From NCBI RefSeq assembly GCF_010730955.1, contig NZ_AP022577.1, forward strand, positions 3,224,001 to 3,288,000: a stretch of DNA of 64,000 nucleotides. The letters are read 5' to 3'. The stretch comes from Mycolicibacterium aubagnense. Lineage in GTDB: Bacteria > Actinomycetota > Actinomycetes > Mycobacteriales > Mycobacteriaceae. The translations under genes were made by a program, and so were the position numbers. How positions within the stretch are numbered: the stretch's first letter is position 1; the number at the start of each line of letters is the position of its first letter. Shown piece by piece: positions 28,085 to 36,491 of this stretch. The notes beneath the pieces are model-generated. The model was not told the origin of the DNA and made no database searches. It saw only the letters and a list, made by a program, of their open reading frames with translations.

Positions 28085-28687
28085 CTACTCGCCCAGCAGC
28101 ACCTTGACCGCAAGGGCGACCCAGTCCTGGACATGAGGGTCGCGCGACGCGTTCCGGCGATCGAACGCATAGGTCAGGGCGACGCCGCGCATGCTGGTGT
28201 TGAGCGTTTCCCGGACGCGGGCGTAGTCCGGGTGTTGGTTGAGCGACTCACCGAACATGGCATCGGTCACCGTACGCACCTGCTTGTAGAGCACCCGCTC
28301 TTGCTGCTCGAGGCTGCTGCGAAGTTCGGCGTTGTGGCGCGCGGCAAGCCACAACTCGGTCGCCGCCCAGAAATAATCCTGCTGGTAGGTCGACCACATG
28401 GCCAGCACTGCCTCGCGAATCCGGTCACGGGAGTCCTCCGGCCACCGGGTCCGCGTGCTCATCTCATTGAATCGCGCTTCGGCAAGATGCTGGACCGCCG
28501 CGACGAGCAGGGCGTCCCGCGAAGGGAATTGGTGCAAGAGGCTCCCCCTGCTGACTTCTGCCATCTGCTGGATCCGCAACGTCGAGGTCCCGGCGTAGCC
28601 ATGCTCGACGAGCGCTCGCACGGCGGCGTCCAGGATGCGCTCCTGCACCGCGATGCCACGGCGTTGTGCCCGTCGAGGTTGCGTCAT
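28085..28687 (-). CDS. TetR-family regulator, divergent to an acyl-CoA dehydrogenase
   Basis: About 200 residues. The HTH is QERILDAAVRALVEHGYAGTSTLRIQQMAEVSRGSLLHQFPSRDALL; the rest is a TetR ligand-binding domain with a C-terminal TetR_C-like helix bundle. ATG 28687 or GTG 28690 can serve as start. A 30 bp palindrome lies nine bases upstream, inside the shared promoter with the divergent acyl-CoA dehydrogenase, so this protein very likely represses itself and that enzyme, relieved by an acyl-CoA or similar ligand (inference). Confidence 0.9.
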   Translation of the reverse strand: MTQPRRAQRRGIAVQERILDAAVRALVEHGYAGTSTLRIQQMAEVSRGSLLHQFPSRDALLVAAVQHLAEARFNEMSTRTRWPEDSRDRIREAVLAMWSTYQQDYFWAATELWLAARHNAELRSSLEQQERVLYKQVRTVTDAMFGESLNQHPDYARVRETLNTSMRGVALTYAFDRRNASRDPHVQDWVALAVKVLLGE

Positions 28688-28695
28688 CACCGAAT

Positions 28696-28725
28696 CATAA
28701 ACTAGTCAGGGTTGACTAGTTTATG
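28696..28725. promoter_or_regulatory. Palindromic TetR operator
   Basis: CATAAACTAGTCA and TGACTAGTTTATG are perfect 13 bp arms around GGGT, between the divergent TetR and acyl-CoA dehydrogenase genes. Length and position fit a TetR-dimer operator overlapping both promoters. Confidence 0.85.
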
Positions 28726-28770
28726 CGGATTTGCCTACGCTCTGCCGCAACAACTCGCAGGAGGATGCGC

Positions 28771-30000
28771 ATGGCCACCGAATCCATCACCCGAACCGCC
28801 GACCGCATGTGGCACGACGTGTTCCTGCCCGACGACGTCCAGCACGTCCGCGCGATGGCGCGCGACGCCGTCGCAACCCACTTGGCGCCGGTGGCACGCG
28901 AGATCGCGCAGCGCGAGGAATCCGTCGACTCGTTCCCCTGGAGTGCTTTCAAGGGCCTTGCCGGCGCCGGTTGTTTCGCGGTGCCGTTCGAGCAGCCATT
29001 CGGCGCAGGTCTGCAGCACCCGATGCTGGCGACCTGCATCGTCACCGAGGAAATCGCTTACGAGAGCTCGAGTTTGGCCGGCGTGTACGACGGTCAGTGC
29101 ATCCTCAATGCCCGCGCGCTCTCGTTCGCCCAGCCCCACATCCGCGAGCAGGTGCTCCCTGCCCTCATCAGCGGTGACGCCGTCTTCGCCTTCGCGACAA
29201 CCGAACCCGACGCATCGAGCGATCTGACACCGACTGCACTCAAGACTGTCGCCACCCGAAGCCCAAATGGATTCACAGTCAACGGACGCAAACGCTGGAT
29301 CACGAATTCCACGGTGGCCGACTGGGTTTGCGTCCTATGCCGTGACGGCGACACCGGCGACGCGACCATGCTGCTGGTCGACATGCACAGCCCGGGCATC
29401 CAGGTAGGTGAACCCGATCTGAAAATGGGCCATCGTGGCCAGATCACCGCCGACATCGTTTTCGACGACGTCGCGGTACCGGCAGACCACGCACTCGGAG
29501 CAGCCGGCCGGGGCCTGGCCACAGCCTTGGGGTCGCTGGCCGCCGGACGGCTCGGCATCGCGGCGGCCGGTGTCGGTGTCGCGCAGATCGCCCTCGACCT
29601 GGCGGTGGCCCGGCTTCGGAGCCGAGAACTGTTCGGCCGCAAGCTCGGTGAGATGCAGTACTGGCAATACAAACTGGCCGAACGCGCCACCGAACTCGAA
29701 GCCGCCCGCGCGATGTACCAGAAAGCCGCGGTCCGGCTGGACCGCGGTGATCGGTCTGGCGAGCCCGAAGCGTCAATGGCCAAGTCCTACGCCACTCGCC
29801 TCGCCAACGACCTTGCCCGCGACGCTCTCCAAATCCATGGCGGCTACGGGTTCGCCCGACGGGTCTCGGCGACCGGCGAAAGCTTCCGACTCGAAGAGAT
29901 CTACCGGGACGCCAAGATCCTGGAGATCTTCGAGGGCGCGAACGAAGTTCTGCAATGGGTCATTGCCCGACACCTGATCGGCCGCGACATCACGGGGTAG
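28771..30000 (+). CDS. Acyl-CoA dehydrogenase
   Basis: A 409-residue flavoenzyme for alpha,beta-desaturation of an acyl-CoA in beta-oxidation or a branched-chain or aromatic side path. Landmarks are FAFATTEPDASSD (substrate/FAD loop), KRWITNSTVADWVCVLCRD, LRSRELFGRKLGEMQYWQYKLAE, and YGFARRVSATGESFRLEEIYRDAKILEIFEGANEVLQ near the C-terminus. The base position in this tail (EIFEGANE) is occupied by Glu. Start at ATG 28771 with CAGGAGG six bases upstream; the frame opens earlier but within the operator. Regulated by the divergent TetR protein. Substrate not readable. Confidence 0.92.
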   Translation: MATESITRTADRMWHDVFLPDDVQHVRAMARDAVATHLAPVAREIAQREESVDSFPWSAFKGLAGAGCFAVPFEQPFGAGLQHPMLATCIVTEEIAYESSSLAGVYDGQCILNARALSFAQPHIREQVLPALISGDAVFAFATTEPDASSDLTPTALKTVATRSPNGFTVNGRKRWITNSTVADWVCVLCRDGDTGDATMLLVDMHSPGIQVGEPDLKMGHRGQITADIVFDDVAVPADHALGAAGRGLATALGSLAAGRLGIAAAGVGVAQIALDLAVARLRSRELFGRKLGEMQYWQYKLAERATELEAARAMYQKAAVRLDRGDRSGEPEASMAKSYATRLANDLARDALQIHGGYGFARRVSATGESFRLEEIYRDAKILEIFEGANEVLQWVIARHLIGRDITG

Positions 30001-30011
30001 CCGGAGGTAAC

Positions 30012-30905
30012 TCAGGCCTGGTCCGGCGCCCAGTAGGCCAGCATTTCGGCAAAAGTCTCGAACGCCGGCTTGGACACCCCGTACGCGGCCTCCAGGTGGA
30101 TGCTCAGCGGGAAGCCGAGTTCGCCGACTCCGTCGATGACGCGCTTGTACAGATCGAGCATCAGCGCCCGCTTGACCGCAGGCTCCTCGCCGGCCAGCCG
30201 TGCCACGAACTCCTGCTCAGCGGCGACCAATGGATTTCCGGCGTCCTGGATCAGCCAGTTGATCAGGCCGACCTTTGATTCCATTTTCGGCACGAAGCCG
30301 AACGACAGCAGAATCTCGGGGCGATGCTCGGTGGTCTCGGCGAACTTCTTCAGGAAGCCCACGATCGCGTCGGAGTAGAGCAGCTGGGTCATGCCGTACG
30401 TGGCGCCCTGGTCGCACTTGAAGTTGAAGCGGCCGTGCTCGCCGTCGCGGGTCGGGATCAGGATGACACCGCGGTTGGTGACCTGGTCGCGGTAGATCGT
30501 CAACGCGTCGGTCGGGGCGACGCCGGCGCCCTCGCCATCGCTCATGGTGCGCGGGACGCCGACGAAGGCGATGCCTTCGAATTCCGCATCCTGCAGAATC
30601 CTGAGCCGCTTCGAGAGGGCGTCCTCGTCCAGGAACGACGTCACCTGGGTGCACAGTCCGCGCATGCCCGGCAGCTCGGGCTTCATCAACTGCCAGAAGT
30701 CGAGGACATCCATCTTCGGCTTCATCTCGATGGGACGGTCGCCGTCTTCCTCGATCATCCCGGGGATCATGACGTGCCGAATGCGACCCTCGAGGCCGAC
30801 CGCGGCGGCATTGAGCAGCACCTTGTGCGCCTCGTCGACCGCAAACTGGGGACCGCGCTCGATATTGGGCGGGACCAGTTCGAAGGCGATGGTGTTCAGG
30901 GTCAC
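30012..30905 (-). CDS. Mycobacterial-type methylenetetrahydrofolate reductase
   Basis: A 297-residue TIM-barrel protein starting with MTLNTIAFELVPPNIERGP. The pattern (FELVPP, VMIPGMIEEDGDRP, LLSFGFVPKMESK, HLEAAYGVSKPAFE) is that of the distant MTHFR group typified by M. tuberculosis Rv2172c rather than classical MetF. The predicted role is NADH-dependent reduction of 5,10-methylene-THF to 5-methyl-THF for methionine synthesis. GTG start at 30905. A leader of roughly 150 bp with two adjacent hairpins precedes it. It converges with the acyl-CoA dehydrogenase and diverges from the hydrolase gene. Confidence 0.8.
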   Translation of the reverse strand: MTLNTIAFELVPPNIERGPQFAVDEAHKVLLNAAAVGLEGRIRHVMIPGMIEEDGDRPIEMKPKMDVLDFWQLMKPELPGMRGLCTQVTSFLDEDALSKRLRILQDAEFEGIAFVGVPRTMSDGEGAGVAPTDALTIYRDQVTNRGVILIPTRDGEHGRFNFKCDQGATYGMTQLLYSDAIVGFLKKFAETTEHRPEILLSFGFVPKMESKVGLINWLIQDAGNPLVAAEQEFVARLAGEEPAVKRALMLDLYKRVIDGVGELGFPLSIHLEAAYGVSKPAFETFAEMLAYWAPDQA

Positions 30906-30959
30906 GACTCTGCTCCGGATCTCAGGACTACATACGGGGTGCAGGCGTCACTGACCGCT

Positions 30960-30989
30960 ACGACCCGCAGGTCGTGTTTCCCGTGAAAC
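30960..30989 (-). other. Two adjacent small hairpins in the MTHFR leader
   Basis: ACGACC-CGCA-GGTCGT (30960-30975) and GTTTC-CCGT-GAAAC (30976-30989) sit end to end 55-85 bp upstream of the MTHFR start. They may be leader RNA structures or protein sites. I do not recognise a known SAM or B12 riboswitch here. Confidence 0.3.
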
Positions 30990-31060
30990 CTCCACCTTAC
31001 CGATGGCCGCCAGCAAAGAATCGGCCACGTCCGGCTTGCCACACGTGGTAAACCCTTCGC

Positions 31061-31822
31061 GTGGCTGAACGCGTCAAGTTCCAGAGTTCCACCGGCCCCA
31101 TGCTCGCCGGCATCATCGACCTCCCCGAAGGCACCCCGCGCGGGTGGGGCGTGTTCTCGCACGGCTTCACGCTCGGCAAGGATTCCCCGGCCGCGGCACG
31201 CATCTGCAAGCAGCTGGCCTCCGACGGCATCGGGATGCTCCGCTTCGACGCCATCGGGCTCGGCGACTCGGAGGGCCACTGGGGCGACGGCTCGTTCACT
31301 CACAAGACCAATGACGTCATCGAGGCGTGCAAGTTCATGACCGAACGCGGCACGCCCCCGGCGTTGTTGGTGGGCCACTCGTTCGGCGGGGCGTCGGTCC
31401 TGGCCGGCGCACGGCAGGCGCCCGGCGTTCGGGCGGTCGTCACCGTCGGTGCACCCATCGATCCGTCGCACGTGGAAAAGCAGTACGACGACATCCTCGA
31501 CTGCGTGCTGGCGAACGGCAGCGCGCAGTGGATGGTCGGCGGGCGCGAGCTGACCCTCAAGCGCGACTTCGTGGAGGACGTCCGCGCGGCCAAGCTGCAC
31601 ACCAAGATCAAAGAGCTGCACCTGCCGCTGCTCATCCTGCACTCCCCCACCGACAACACGGTGGGCATCGAGAATGCGAGCGAGATCTTCCGGACCGCCC
31701 GCCACCCGCGCAGCTTCGTGTCGCTGGAGGGCACCGAACACCTGCTCACCGGGCCTGGGCAGGCCAAGCGGGCGGGACGGATCATCGGCGCCTGGGCCGA
31801 CGCCTACCTGGGCCCTAAGTAG
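31061..31822 (+). CDS. Alpha/beta hydrolase
   Basis: A 253-residue soluble hydrolase. Nucleophile serine in the elbow [14 protein letters not shown] near residue 106, Asp in [15 protein letters not shown], and His in [12 protein letters not shown], giving a complete triad. [13 protein letters not shown] supplies the oxyanion loop. No signal peptide. Related proteins are annotated as osmotically induced or acyl-esterase types; the substrate is not deducible. GTG start. It converges with the keto-acid decarboxylase gene and overlaps it by a few bases. Confidence 0.88.
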   Translation: MAERVKFQSSTGPMLAGIIDLPEGTPRGWGVFSHGFTLGKDSPAAARICKQLASDGIGMLRFDAIGLGDSEGHWGDGSFTHKTNDVIEACKFMTERGTPPALLVGHSFGGASVLAGARQAPGVRAVVTVGAPIDPSHVEKQYDDILDCVLANGSAQWMVGGRELTLKRDFVEDVRAAKLHTKIKELHLPLLILHSPTDNTVGIENASEIFRTARHPRSFVSLEGTEHLLTGPGQAKRAGRIIGAWADAYLGPK

Positions 31823-33479
31823 TTTCGTTAGCCTTGGCGATCGCCGCGGCGAGTTCCTCCAGCAGCGGCGGCACATCCAGTGCGGTCACCACGGCTTCGA
31901 TGAAGACGAGATCGTCGGGATGCGCTGCAGCGTCGGCCAACGCGGCGTCCAGCTCGCCGCAGGTTGTCACCCGGTGGGACAATGGGTTTCGCACACCGAA
32001 CGCCGCCGGGATATCGCGCCAGCGCCAGCTCACGATGTCGTTGTAGGTCGCGGTGGGACCGTGGATCGCCCGTTCGACGGTGTAGCCGTCGTTGTTCACC
32101 AGGATCACCACCGCGGGCACCCCCTCGCGGCCGAAGTGGCCGAGTTCCTGGATGGTCAACTGCGCGGCACCGTCGCCGATCAGCAATACGGGACGACGGT
32201 CTCGCGCCGCCAGGCCCGCGCCGAGCGCAGCCGGCAGCGTATAGCCGATGGACGCCCACAGCGGCTGACCGATGAACGCCACACCGCTGGGCAGCCGGTG
32301 CCGGGCCATGCCGTAGTACGACGTGCCCTGCTCGGCCAGGACGACGTTGCCGGGGGTGAGCGCGCCGCAGACCTTGTCCCACAAGCCTTTCTGGGTGAGG
32401 AGCTGGTCCGGCGCGAGCTCTGGGTCACGTGCGTCGGGCACGGGCTGGGACACTGCCGGCGACCGGGTGGGCCGGGACTGCAGGATGCCGGTGATCGCCT
32501 CGAGTGCCGCCGACATATCCAGTGGCGCAAAGACTTCGCCGGCGACGGTGCTCTGGTTGGGCCCGATGTCGATGGTCCGGGCGGGATCGATCTGTTGCGT
32601 GAACGAGGCGCTGACCATGTCGGTGAACTGCACGCCCGCGGTGACGAGTACCGGGGCGTCTTCGATGGCCCGGCGGACCGACTCCTGACTGGAGGTGCCG
32701 GCGTAGATCCCGAGGAATTCCGGTGCGGACTCGTCGACCAGGCTCTTGCCCCACATCAGTGTGGCGTGCGGGACGACGTCGGCCGCCAGCAGCGCCTCGA
32801 GCTGCGGGACGGCTTCGAGCCGATGCACCAGCAGGTCGGCCAGCACGGTCAGTTGGTGGTCACCGATGAGGCGGGCAGCGGCCGCGGTGAACAGCGACAG
32901 GGCTCGCGGGCTGGTGCCGCTGGTGTATCGCGGCAGGGGCCCGGTCGGGGGTTCGACCGGGAACCGGGCGACGTCCGTGGCCAGCATCAGATAGCCGGGC
33001 AACTTGCGCTCGTGCACCTCGGACAGGACCCGGTCGATCTCCCGGGTGGCGGTGGCCGGCAGGAGTTTGGCTTGCGCGCACGTGATTTCGCGGGCGATCC
33101 GCAGGAAGTGGTCGAAGTCGCCGTCACCGAGCGAGTGGTGGATCACCCGTCGGGAACCTTGGACGTCGATCGAGGGCGTGCCGACGATGTGCACCACCGG
33201 CACATGCTCGGCGTAGCTGCCCGCGATCGCGTTGGCCGCCGACAGCTCGCCGACGCCGAACGTGGTGATGAGAGCCGCCATACCCCGCAACCGGCCGTAG
33301 CCGTCGGCGGCGTAGCCGGCGTTGAGTTCGTTGGCACTGCCCACCCACCGGATATCCCGGTGCGCGATCACATGATCGAGCAACTCCAGGTTGAAATCGC
33401 CTGGTACACCGAAAATCTCGGTGACACCGAGTTCAGCAAGCCGGTCCAGCAGGTAGTCACCGACGGTGTATTCGGGCAT
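31815..33479 (-). CDS. kdc: Thiamine-diphosphate-dependent alpha-keto-acid decarboxylase
   Basis: A 554-residue homologue of mycobacterial Kdc and indolepyruvate/pyruvate decarboxylases; it decarboxylates branched-chain or aromatic 2-keto acids to aldehydes. The N-terminal domain has the catalytic Glu in [13 protein letters not shown] and the paired histidines in [11 protein letters not shown]; the C-terminal thiamine motif runs from [13 protein letters not shown] to [12 protein letters not shown] start at ATG 33479, with GAGGAGG six bases before; the frame opens upstream without support. It diverges from a TetR gene that has a palindromic operator upstream. Confidence 0.92.
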   Translation of the reverse strand: MPEYTVGDYLLDRLAELGVTEIFGVPGDFNLELLDHVIAHRDIRWVGSANELNAGYAADGYGRLRGMAALITTFGVGELSAANAIAGSYAEHVPVVHIVGTPSIDVQGSRRVIHHSLGDGDFDHFLRIAREITCAQAKLLPATATREIDRVLSEVHERKLPGYLMLATDVARFPVEPPTGPLPRYTSGTSPRALSLFTAAAARLIGDHQLTVLADLLVHRLEAVPQLEALLAADVVPHATLMWGKSLVDESAPEFLGIYAGTSSQESVRRAIEDAPVLVTAGVQFTDMVSASFTQQIDPARTIDIGPNQSTVAGEVFAPLDMSAALEAITGILQSRPTRSPAVSQPVPDARDPELAPDQLLTQKGLWDKVCGALTPGNVVLAEQGTSYYGMARHRLPSGVAFIGQPLWASIGYTLPAALGAGLAARDRRPVLLIGDGAAQLTIQELGHFGREGVPAVVILVNNDGYTVERAIHGPTATYNDIVSWRWRDIPAAFGVRNPLSHRVTTCGELDAALADAAAHPDDLVFIEAVVTALDVPPLLEELAAAIAKANETT

Positions 33480-33590
33480 GCCGGCCTCCTCGTGTCGCTG
33501 GTATGGCGATGGTATCGGCGTTGGCCGCCGATGTCGGCCCGACAAGGCCTCGAGAGATCACTGACACAGTGGACAACGCGCTACAGTTGC

Positions 33591-33606
33591 GGAACCAGCT
33601 GGTTCC
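33591..33606. promoter_or_regulatory. Palindromic operator GAAC-N6-GTTC, copy 1
   Basis: GGAACCAGCTGGTTCC is a perfect 16 bp palindrome, 20 bp before the TetR start and 112 bp from the divergent kdc start. The same GAAC-N6-GTTC core recurs inside the larger palindrome upstream of the FAD monooxygenase after the TetR gene. Confidence 0.75.
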
Positions 33607-33625
33607 ACTCATGCGAGGAGCACCC

Positions 33626-34264
33626 ATGCCGGCCAGTCGAACGCCCAAGCGTGCCGCCGGGCGCTGGAATCCGACACTCGAGGGCACCATCCTCGACGCG
33701 ACGCTGGCAGCCGTCACCGAACTGGGCTACGACCGGATGACGATGGATGATGTCGCCGCCCGTGCCGGCGTCGGCAAGGCGGCCATCTACCGGCGCTGGT
33801 CATCGAAAGGCGAGGTGGTCGCGCAGGCCATCGCGCACTGGCGCCGCTCACTCGGCCCGGCGCCGGCGCCCGATACCGGCACGTTGCGCGGCGACCTGGA
33901 CGCACTGGTAGCAGCAGTTCCGGACTACAACGTCGAGGAAATCAACATGTTTCGCGTGGTGATCGGGGTGGCGACGGCGGCGATGCACGACCCTGGACTG
34001 TCGGCCGCTCTCGACGATCTGGTGCTGAGCGTGCCACGCCAAGTGCTGCGCTCAATCCTGGATCGCGCAGTAGCCCGCGGCGAGATCCCAACCACCAATG
34101 ATCTGACGCTGCTGCCTGATGCGGTCCTCGGCCTCAACATTCTGCGAATGATCTCCGGGCGTCCCATCGATCGCATCTACGTGCGCCGCGTGTTGGACGA
34201 CGTGGTGTTACCCCTGGCCGCCGCTTCACCGGCCCGACATTCAGGGCTTGCACACGATAGGTAA
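33626..34264 (+). CDS. TetR-family regulator between kdc and FAD monooxygenase
   Basis: A 212-residue regulator with the HTH ILDATLAAVTELGYDRMTMDDVAARAGVGKAAIYRRWSSKGEVV and a C-terminal TetR_C-like domain. Start ATG 33626 is preceded by AGGAG at six bases. Palindromes with the same GAAC-N6-GTTC core flank the gene on both sides. It therefore probably represses itself and the downstream monooxygenase, and perhaps kdc. Confidence 0.88.
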   Translation: MPASRTPKRAAGRWNPTLEGTILDATLAAVTELGYDRMTMDDVAARAGVGKAAIYRRWSSKGEVVAQAIAHWRRSLGPAPAPDTGTLRGDLDALVAAVPDYNVEEINMFRVVIGVATAAMHDPGLSAALDDLVLSVPRQVLRSILDRAVARGEIPTTNDLTLLPDAVLGLNILRMISGRPIDRIYVRRVLDDVVLPLAAASPARHSGLAHDR

Positions 34265-34270
34265 CCGTGC

Positions 34271-34308
34271 CACTGTTGAATAGAACTGACTAGTTCCATT
34301 CAACAGTG
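34271..34308. promoter_or_regulatory. Extended palindrome containing GAAC-N6-GTTC, copy 2
   Basis: Arms of 17 bp (CACTGTTGAATAGAACT and AGTTCCATTCAACAGTG, one mismatch) surround GACT. The inner GAACTGACTAGTTC matches the core seen before the TetR gene. It ends ten bases before the monooxygenase start codon, so a bound repressor would block initiation. Confidence 0.8.
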
Positions 34309-34317
34309 GGAGGTCGG

Positions 34318-35889
34318 ATGACACCCCGACACACGCCCGTACTGATCGTCGGCGCCGGGGCGGCCGGACTGGCCACCGCCGCATTACTGGCCAAACACGG
34401 CGTCGAATCCCTGGTCGTCGAGAAACGCCGGGAAGTCTTCCGCTATCCGAAAGCGCGGAACCTGAGTTTCCGCACGTTGGAGGTATTGCGTGGGATGGGC
34501 CTGGCCGAAGAGGTCCACGCCGTCGGCGCCGCCACCCCCGACATGGTGGTCAAGCCGGCCCTCAACAGTTCCGAGGAACTGCCCGCCATCGACATCAGCG
34601 CCATCTTCGCCGGACTCGACGGGCTGAGCCCCGAACCCGTCATCCAGTACTGCCCACAGAGTCGGCTGGAACCAATCCTTGTGCGCCACATCAGAAATTT
34701 CGGCAACCAGGTGAGGTACGGAACCGAGTTGGTGGCTTTCTCCCAGCGCGCATCAGGCGTGGATGCGACGTTGCGCGACATCGATACCGGCACCACGACC
34801 GCGATCCGTAGCGACTACCTGGTCGCCGCCGACGGGGTGCACAGCCACGTTCGCGACATCCTCGGCATCAGTACATCCGGCCGCGATGCGCTACCCATCT
34901 ACGTGGTGTTCGTCTACTTCCGAGGCCCCTGGCAACGATTCGTCCCACACCTCGGTGACGGTGCCAGCGTTCAGGTGAAAAACGCTGAAGTGGACGGCAT
35001 CTTCGTGCCCGCGGACGGCGACCTGTGCGTCTTCATCACCACCTACTTCCCCCACCGCGGGCAGTCGGCCGGCGAGTTCACCGAACAACGCTGCCGGGAC
35101 CTGATTCTGGCCGCGGCCGGGGAGCCGATCGAGATCGAGATCGTCGACATCGCGCCCTGGCAGCCATACCAACGCGTGGCCGACTCGTTCGCGCGTGGGC
35201 GCACTTTCTTCGTCGGCGATGCCGCCCACGCGATGCCACCATTCCGGGCCGGTGGGGCCAACGTCGCGGTCCAGAGCGCCGACAACCTGGCTTGGAAACT
35301 GGCTGCGGTGCTACACGGTCAGGCCGGTCCCGAACTGCTCGCCACGTATCACGACGAGCGTCATCCCGTCGGGGCCTTCAGCAGCCGACAATCCTTGACC
35401 GGACCCGTACTCGATCTTCTCGACATCGGCTCCTATCCGCGCCTCGAAACCGATGACGAGCAACCGATGTTCGCCCTACTGGTGGGCTACCGGTACCAGT
35501 CCGCGGCCGTCGTCTCCGACACCGCCCCGGCCGGCGCATCCCCGGCCCTCGTCACCGAGTTGCGCGGGCAGGCGGGCACCCGGATTCCGCACGTCTGGCT
35601 GCAGCGTGGACGTATCTCCACGCTGGATCTCGTCGGCACCGGGTTCACGCTGTTGACCGCCGACAGCAGTGGCACGTGGGCCGCGACGTCCTCGGACACT
35701 GTTGTAGTACAAACCATTTCAGCTGATGACCGGACCGCGTGGCTCGCCGCGACCGGCCTGCAACCCTCGGGTGCTCTACTCGTCAGGCCAGACGCCTTCA
35801 TCGCATGGCGCACCGAGGCCCTGCCTTCTGATCCGGCTGCCGAGCTGTCCCGGGTGTTGCAGACCGTACTGGCCGGCCGGGCAGGGTGA
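34318..35889 (+). CDS. FAD-dependent aromatic monooxygenase (PheA/TfdB type)
   Basis: A 523-residue group A flavoprotein monooxygenase that hydroxylates a phenolic or polyketide-like ring using NAD(P)H and O2. GxGxxG motif LIVGAGAAGLATAALLAKHG at the N-terminus, DG motif DYLVAADGVHSHVRDILG near 175, and the GD motif TFFVGDAAHAMPPFRAGGANVAVQSADNLAWKL near 300. The C-terminal roughly 110 residues form the thioredoxin-like domain of the phenol hydroxylase group (RIPHVWLQRGRISTLDLVGTGFTLL). Start is ATG 34318 with GGGAGG upstream. Controlled by the palindrome directly before it, most likely through the adjacent TetR protein. Confidence 0.9.
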   Translation: MTPRHTPVLIVGAGAAGLATAALLAKHGVESLVVEKRREVFRYPKARNLSFRTLEVLRGMGLAEEVHAVGAATPDMVVKPALNSSEELPAIDISAIFAGLDGLSPEPVIQYCPQSRLEPILVRHIRNFGNQVRYGTELVAFSQRASGVDATLRDIDTGTTTAIRSDYLVAADGVHSHVRDILGISTSGRDALPIYVVFVYFRGPWQRFVPHLGDGASVQVKNAEVDGIFVPADGDLCVFITTYFPHRGQSAGEFTEQRCRDLILAAAGEPIEIEIVDIAPWQPYQRVADSFARGRTFFVGDAAHAMPPFRAGGANVAVQSADNLAWKLAAVLHGQAGPELLATYHDERHPVGAFSSRQSLTGPVLDLLDIGSYPRLETDDEQPMFALLVGYRYQSAAVVSDTAPAGASPALVTELRGQAGTRIPHVWLQRGRISTLDLVGTGFTLLTADSSGTWAATSSDTVVVQTISADDRTAWLAATGLQPSGALLVRPDAFIAWRTEALPSDPAAELSRVLQTVLAGRAG

Positions 35890-35914
35890 TCGCGCCGGCG
35901 GCAGCTGATCCTGG

Positions 35915-35951
35915 GGTGGCAATCACGTTGAACATCAAGGTGATTGCCACC
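35915..35951. terminator. 12 bp inverted repeat after the monooxygenase gene
   Basis: Perfect arms GGTGGCAATCAC and GTGATTGCCACC around a 13 nt loop, starting 25 bp after the monooxygenase stop and ending 12 bp before the lipoprotein start. It is either a terminator or an operator/leader structure of the lipoprotein gene; position alone cannot decide. Confidence 0.45.
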
Positions 35952-35963
35952 CGGAGCATTATC

Positions 35964-36491
35964 ATGACCACCATGACCGTTCGCCCACATCGGCTCGTGT
36001 GGCAGGTCGCGGCAATGTCGCTGCTCGCGGCCTGTAGTTCGAACACGTCAGCGACACCGTCGTCGAGCACACCCACCGCCGCGCCTGTGGAGACCACCAC
36101 CGCGCTGCCTTCGCCGGTGCCCATTGTGCCGATGAAACCGCATGCGCGGCAGGCCAAGTGGGTCGACCTGCAGGTCGGCGATTGCCTGAACACGCCCCCG
36201 CCCACCGACCCGAGCATCGTCGAGGTGACGCTGGTGGACTGCACCGCACCTCACCTCGCCGAGGTCTTCCTCCGGGCCAACGTCGCAGTGAACGACGCGA
36301 TTGCCGGTGTCGCCGACCAGCGGTGCGCGGCAGGCCTCGCGCAGTACGCCGGCCAGAGCAAGCAGTACACCTCCACCTATCTGATCGACTCGAACATGGA
36401 CCGCACGGGACACACGCCGCTGCCGAGCACGGTCATCTGCCTGCTGCAGTCGGCGACCGGCCGATCGCTGAACGGATCGGCTAAGGCTTAG
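35964..36491 (+). CDS. Lipoprotein with septum-formation-family domain
   Basis: A 175-residue predicted lipoprotein. The signal peptide ends in the lipobox LLAACSS (Cys near 26), followed by a Ser/Thr/Pro linker of about 40 residues and a domain beginning WVDLQVGDCLNTPPP. The spaced cysteines and CTAPHLAEVFLRANV match the GDC…C-PH-EVF pattern of the 'septum formation' family found in actinobacteria. Exact function unknown. ATG 35964 is chosen; a second ATG at 35973 is equally possible. Its end overlaps the convergent lipoprotein gene by 11 bp. Confidence 0.78.
   Translation: MTTMTVRPHRLVWQVAAMSLLAACSSNTSATPSSSTPTAAPVETTTALPSPVPIVPMKPHARQAKWVDLQVGDCLNTPPPTDPSIVEVTLVDCTAPHLAEVFLRANVAVNDAIAGVADQRCAAGLAQYAGQSKQYTSTYLIDSNMDRTGHTPLPSTVICLLQSATGRSLNGSAKA

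Noticed and set aside
25423..28107. Long open frame (894 codons) on the plus strand
   Set aside because: It lies wholly antisense to hrpA, is rich in Arg/Gly/Gln/His typical of GC-rich shadow frames and shows no domain. hrpA has all its helicase motifs.
31674..33740. 688-codon plus-strand frame over kdc
   Set aside because: Antisense shadow; kdc has complete thiamine-diphosphate motifs on the minus strand.
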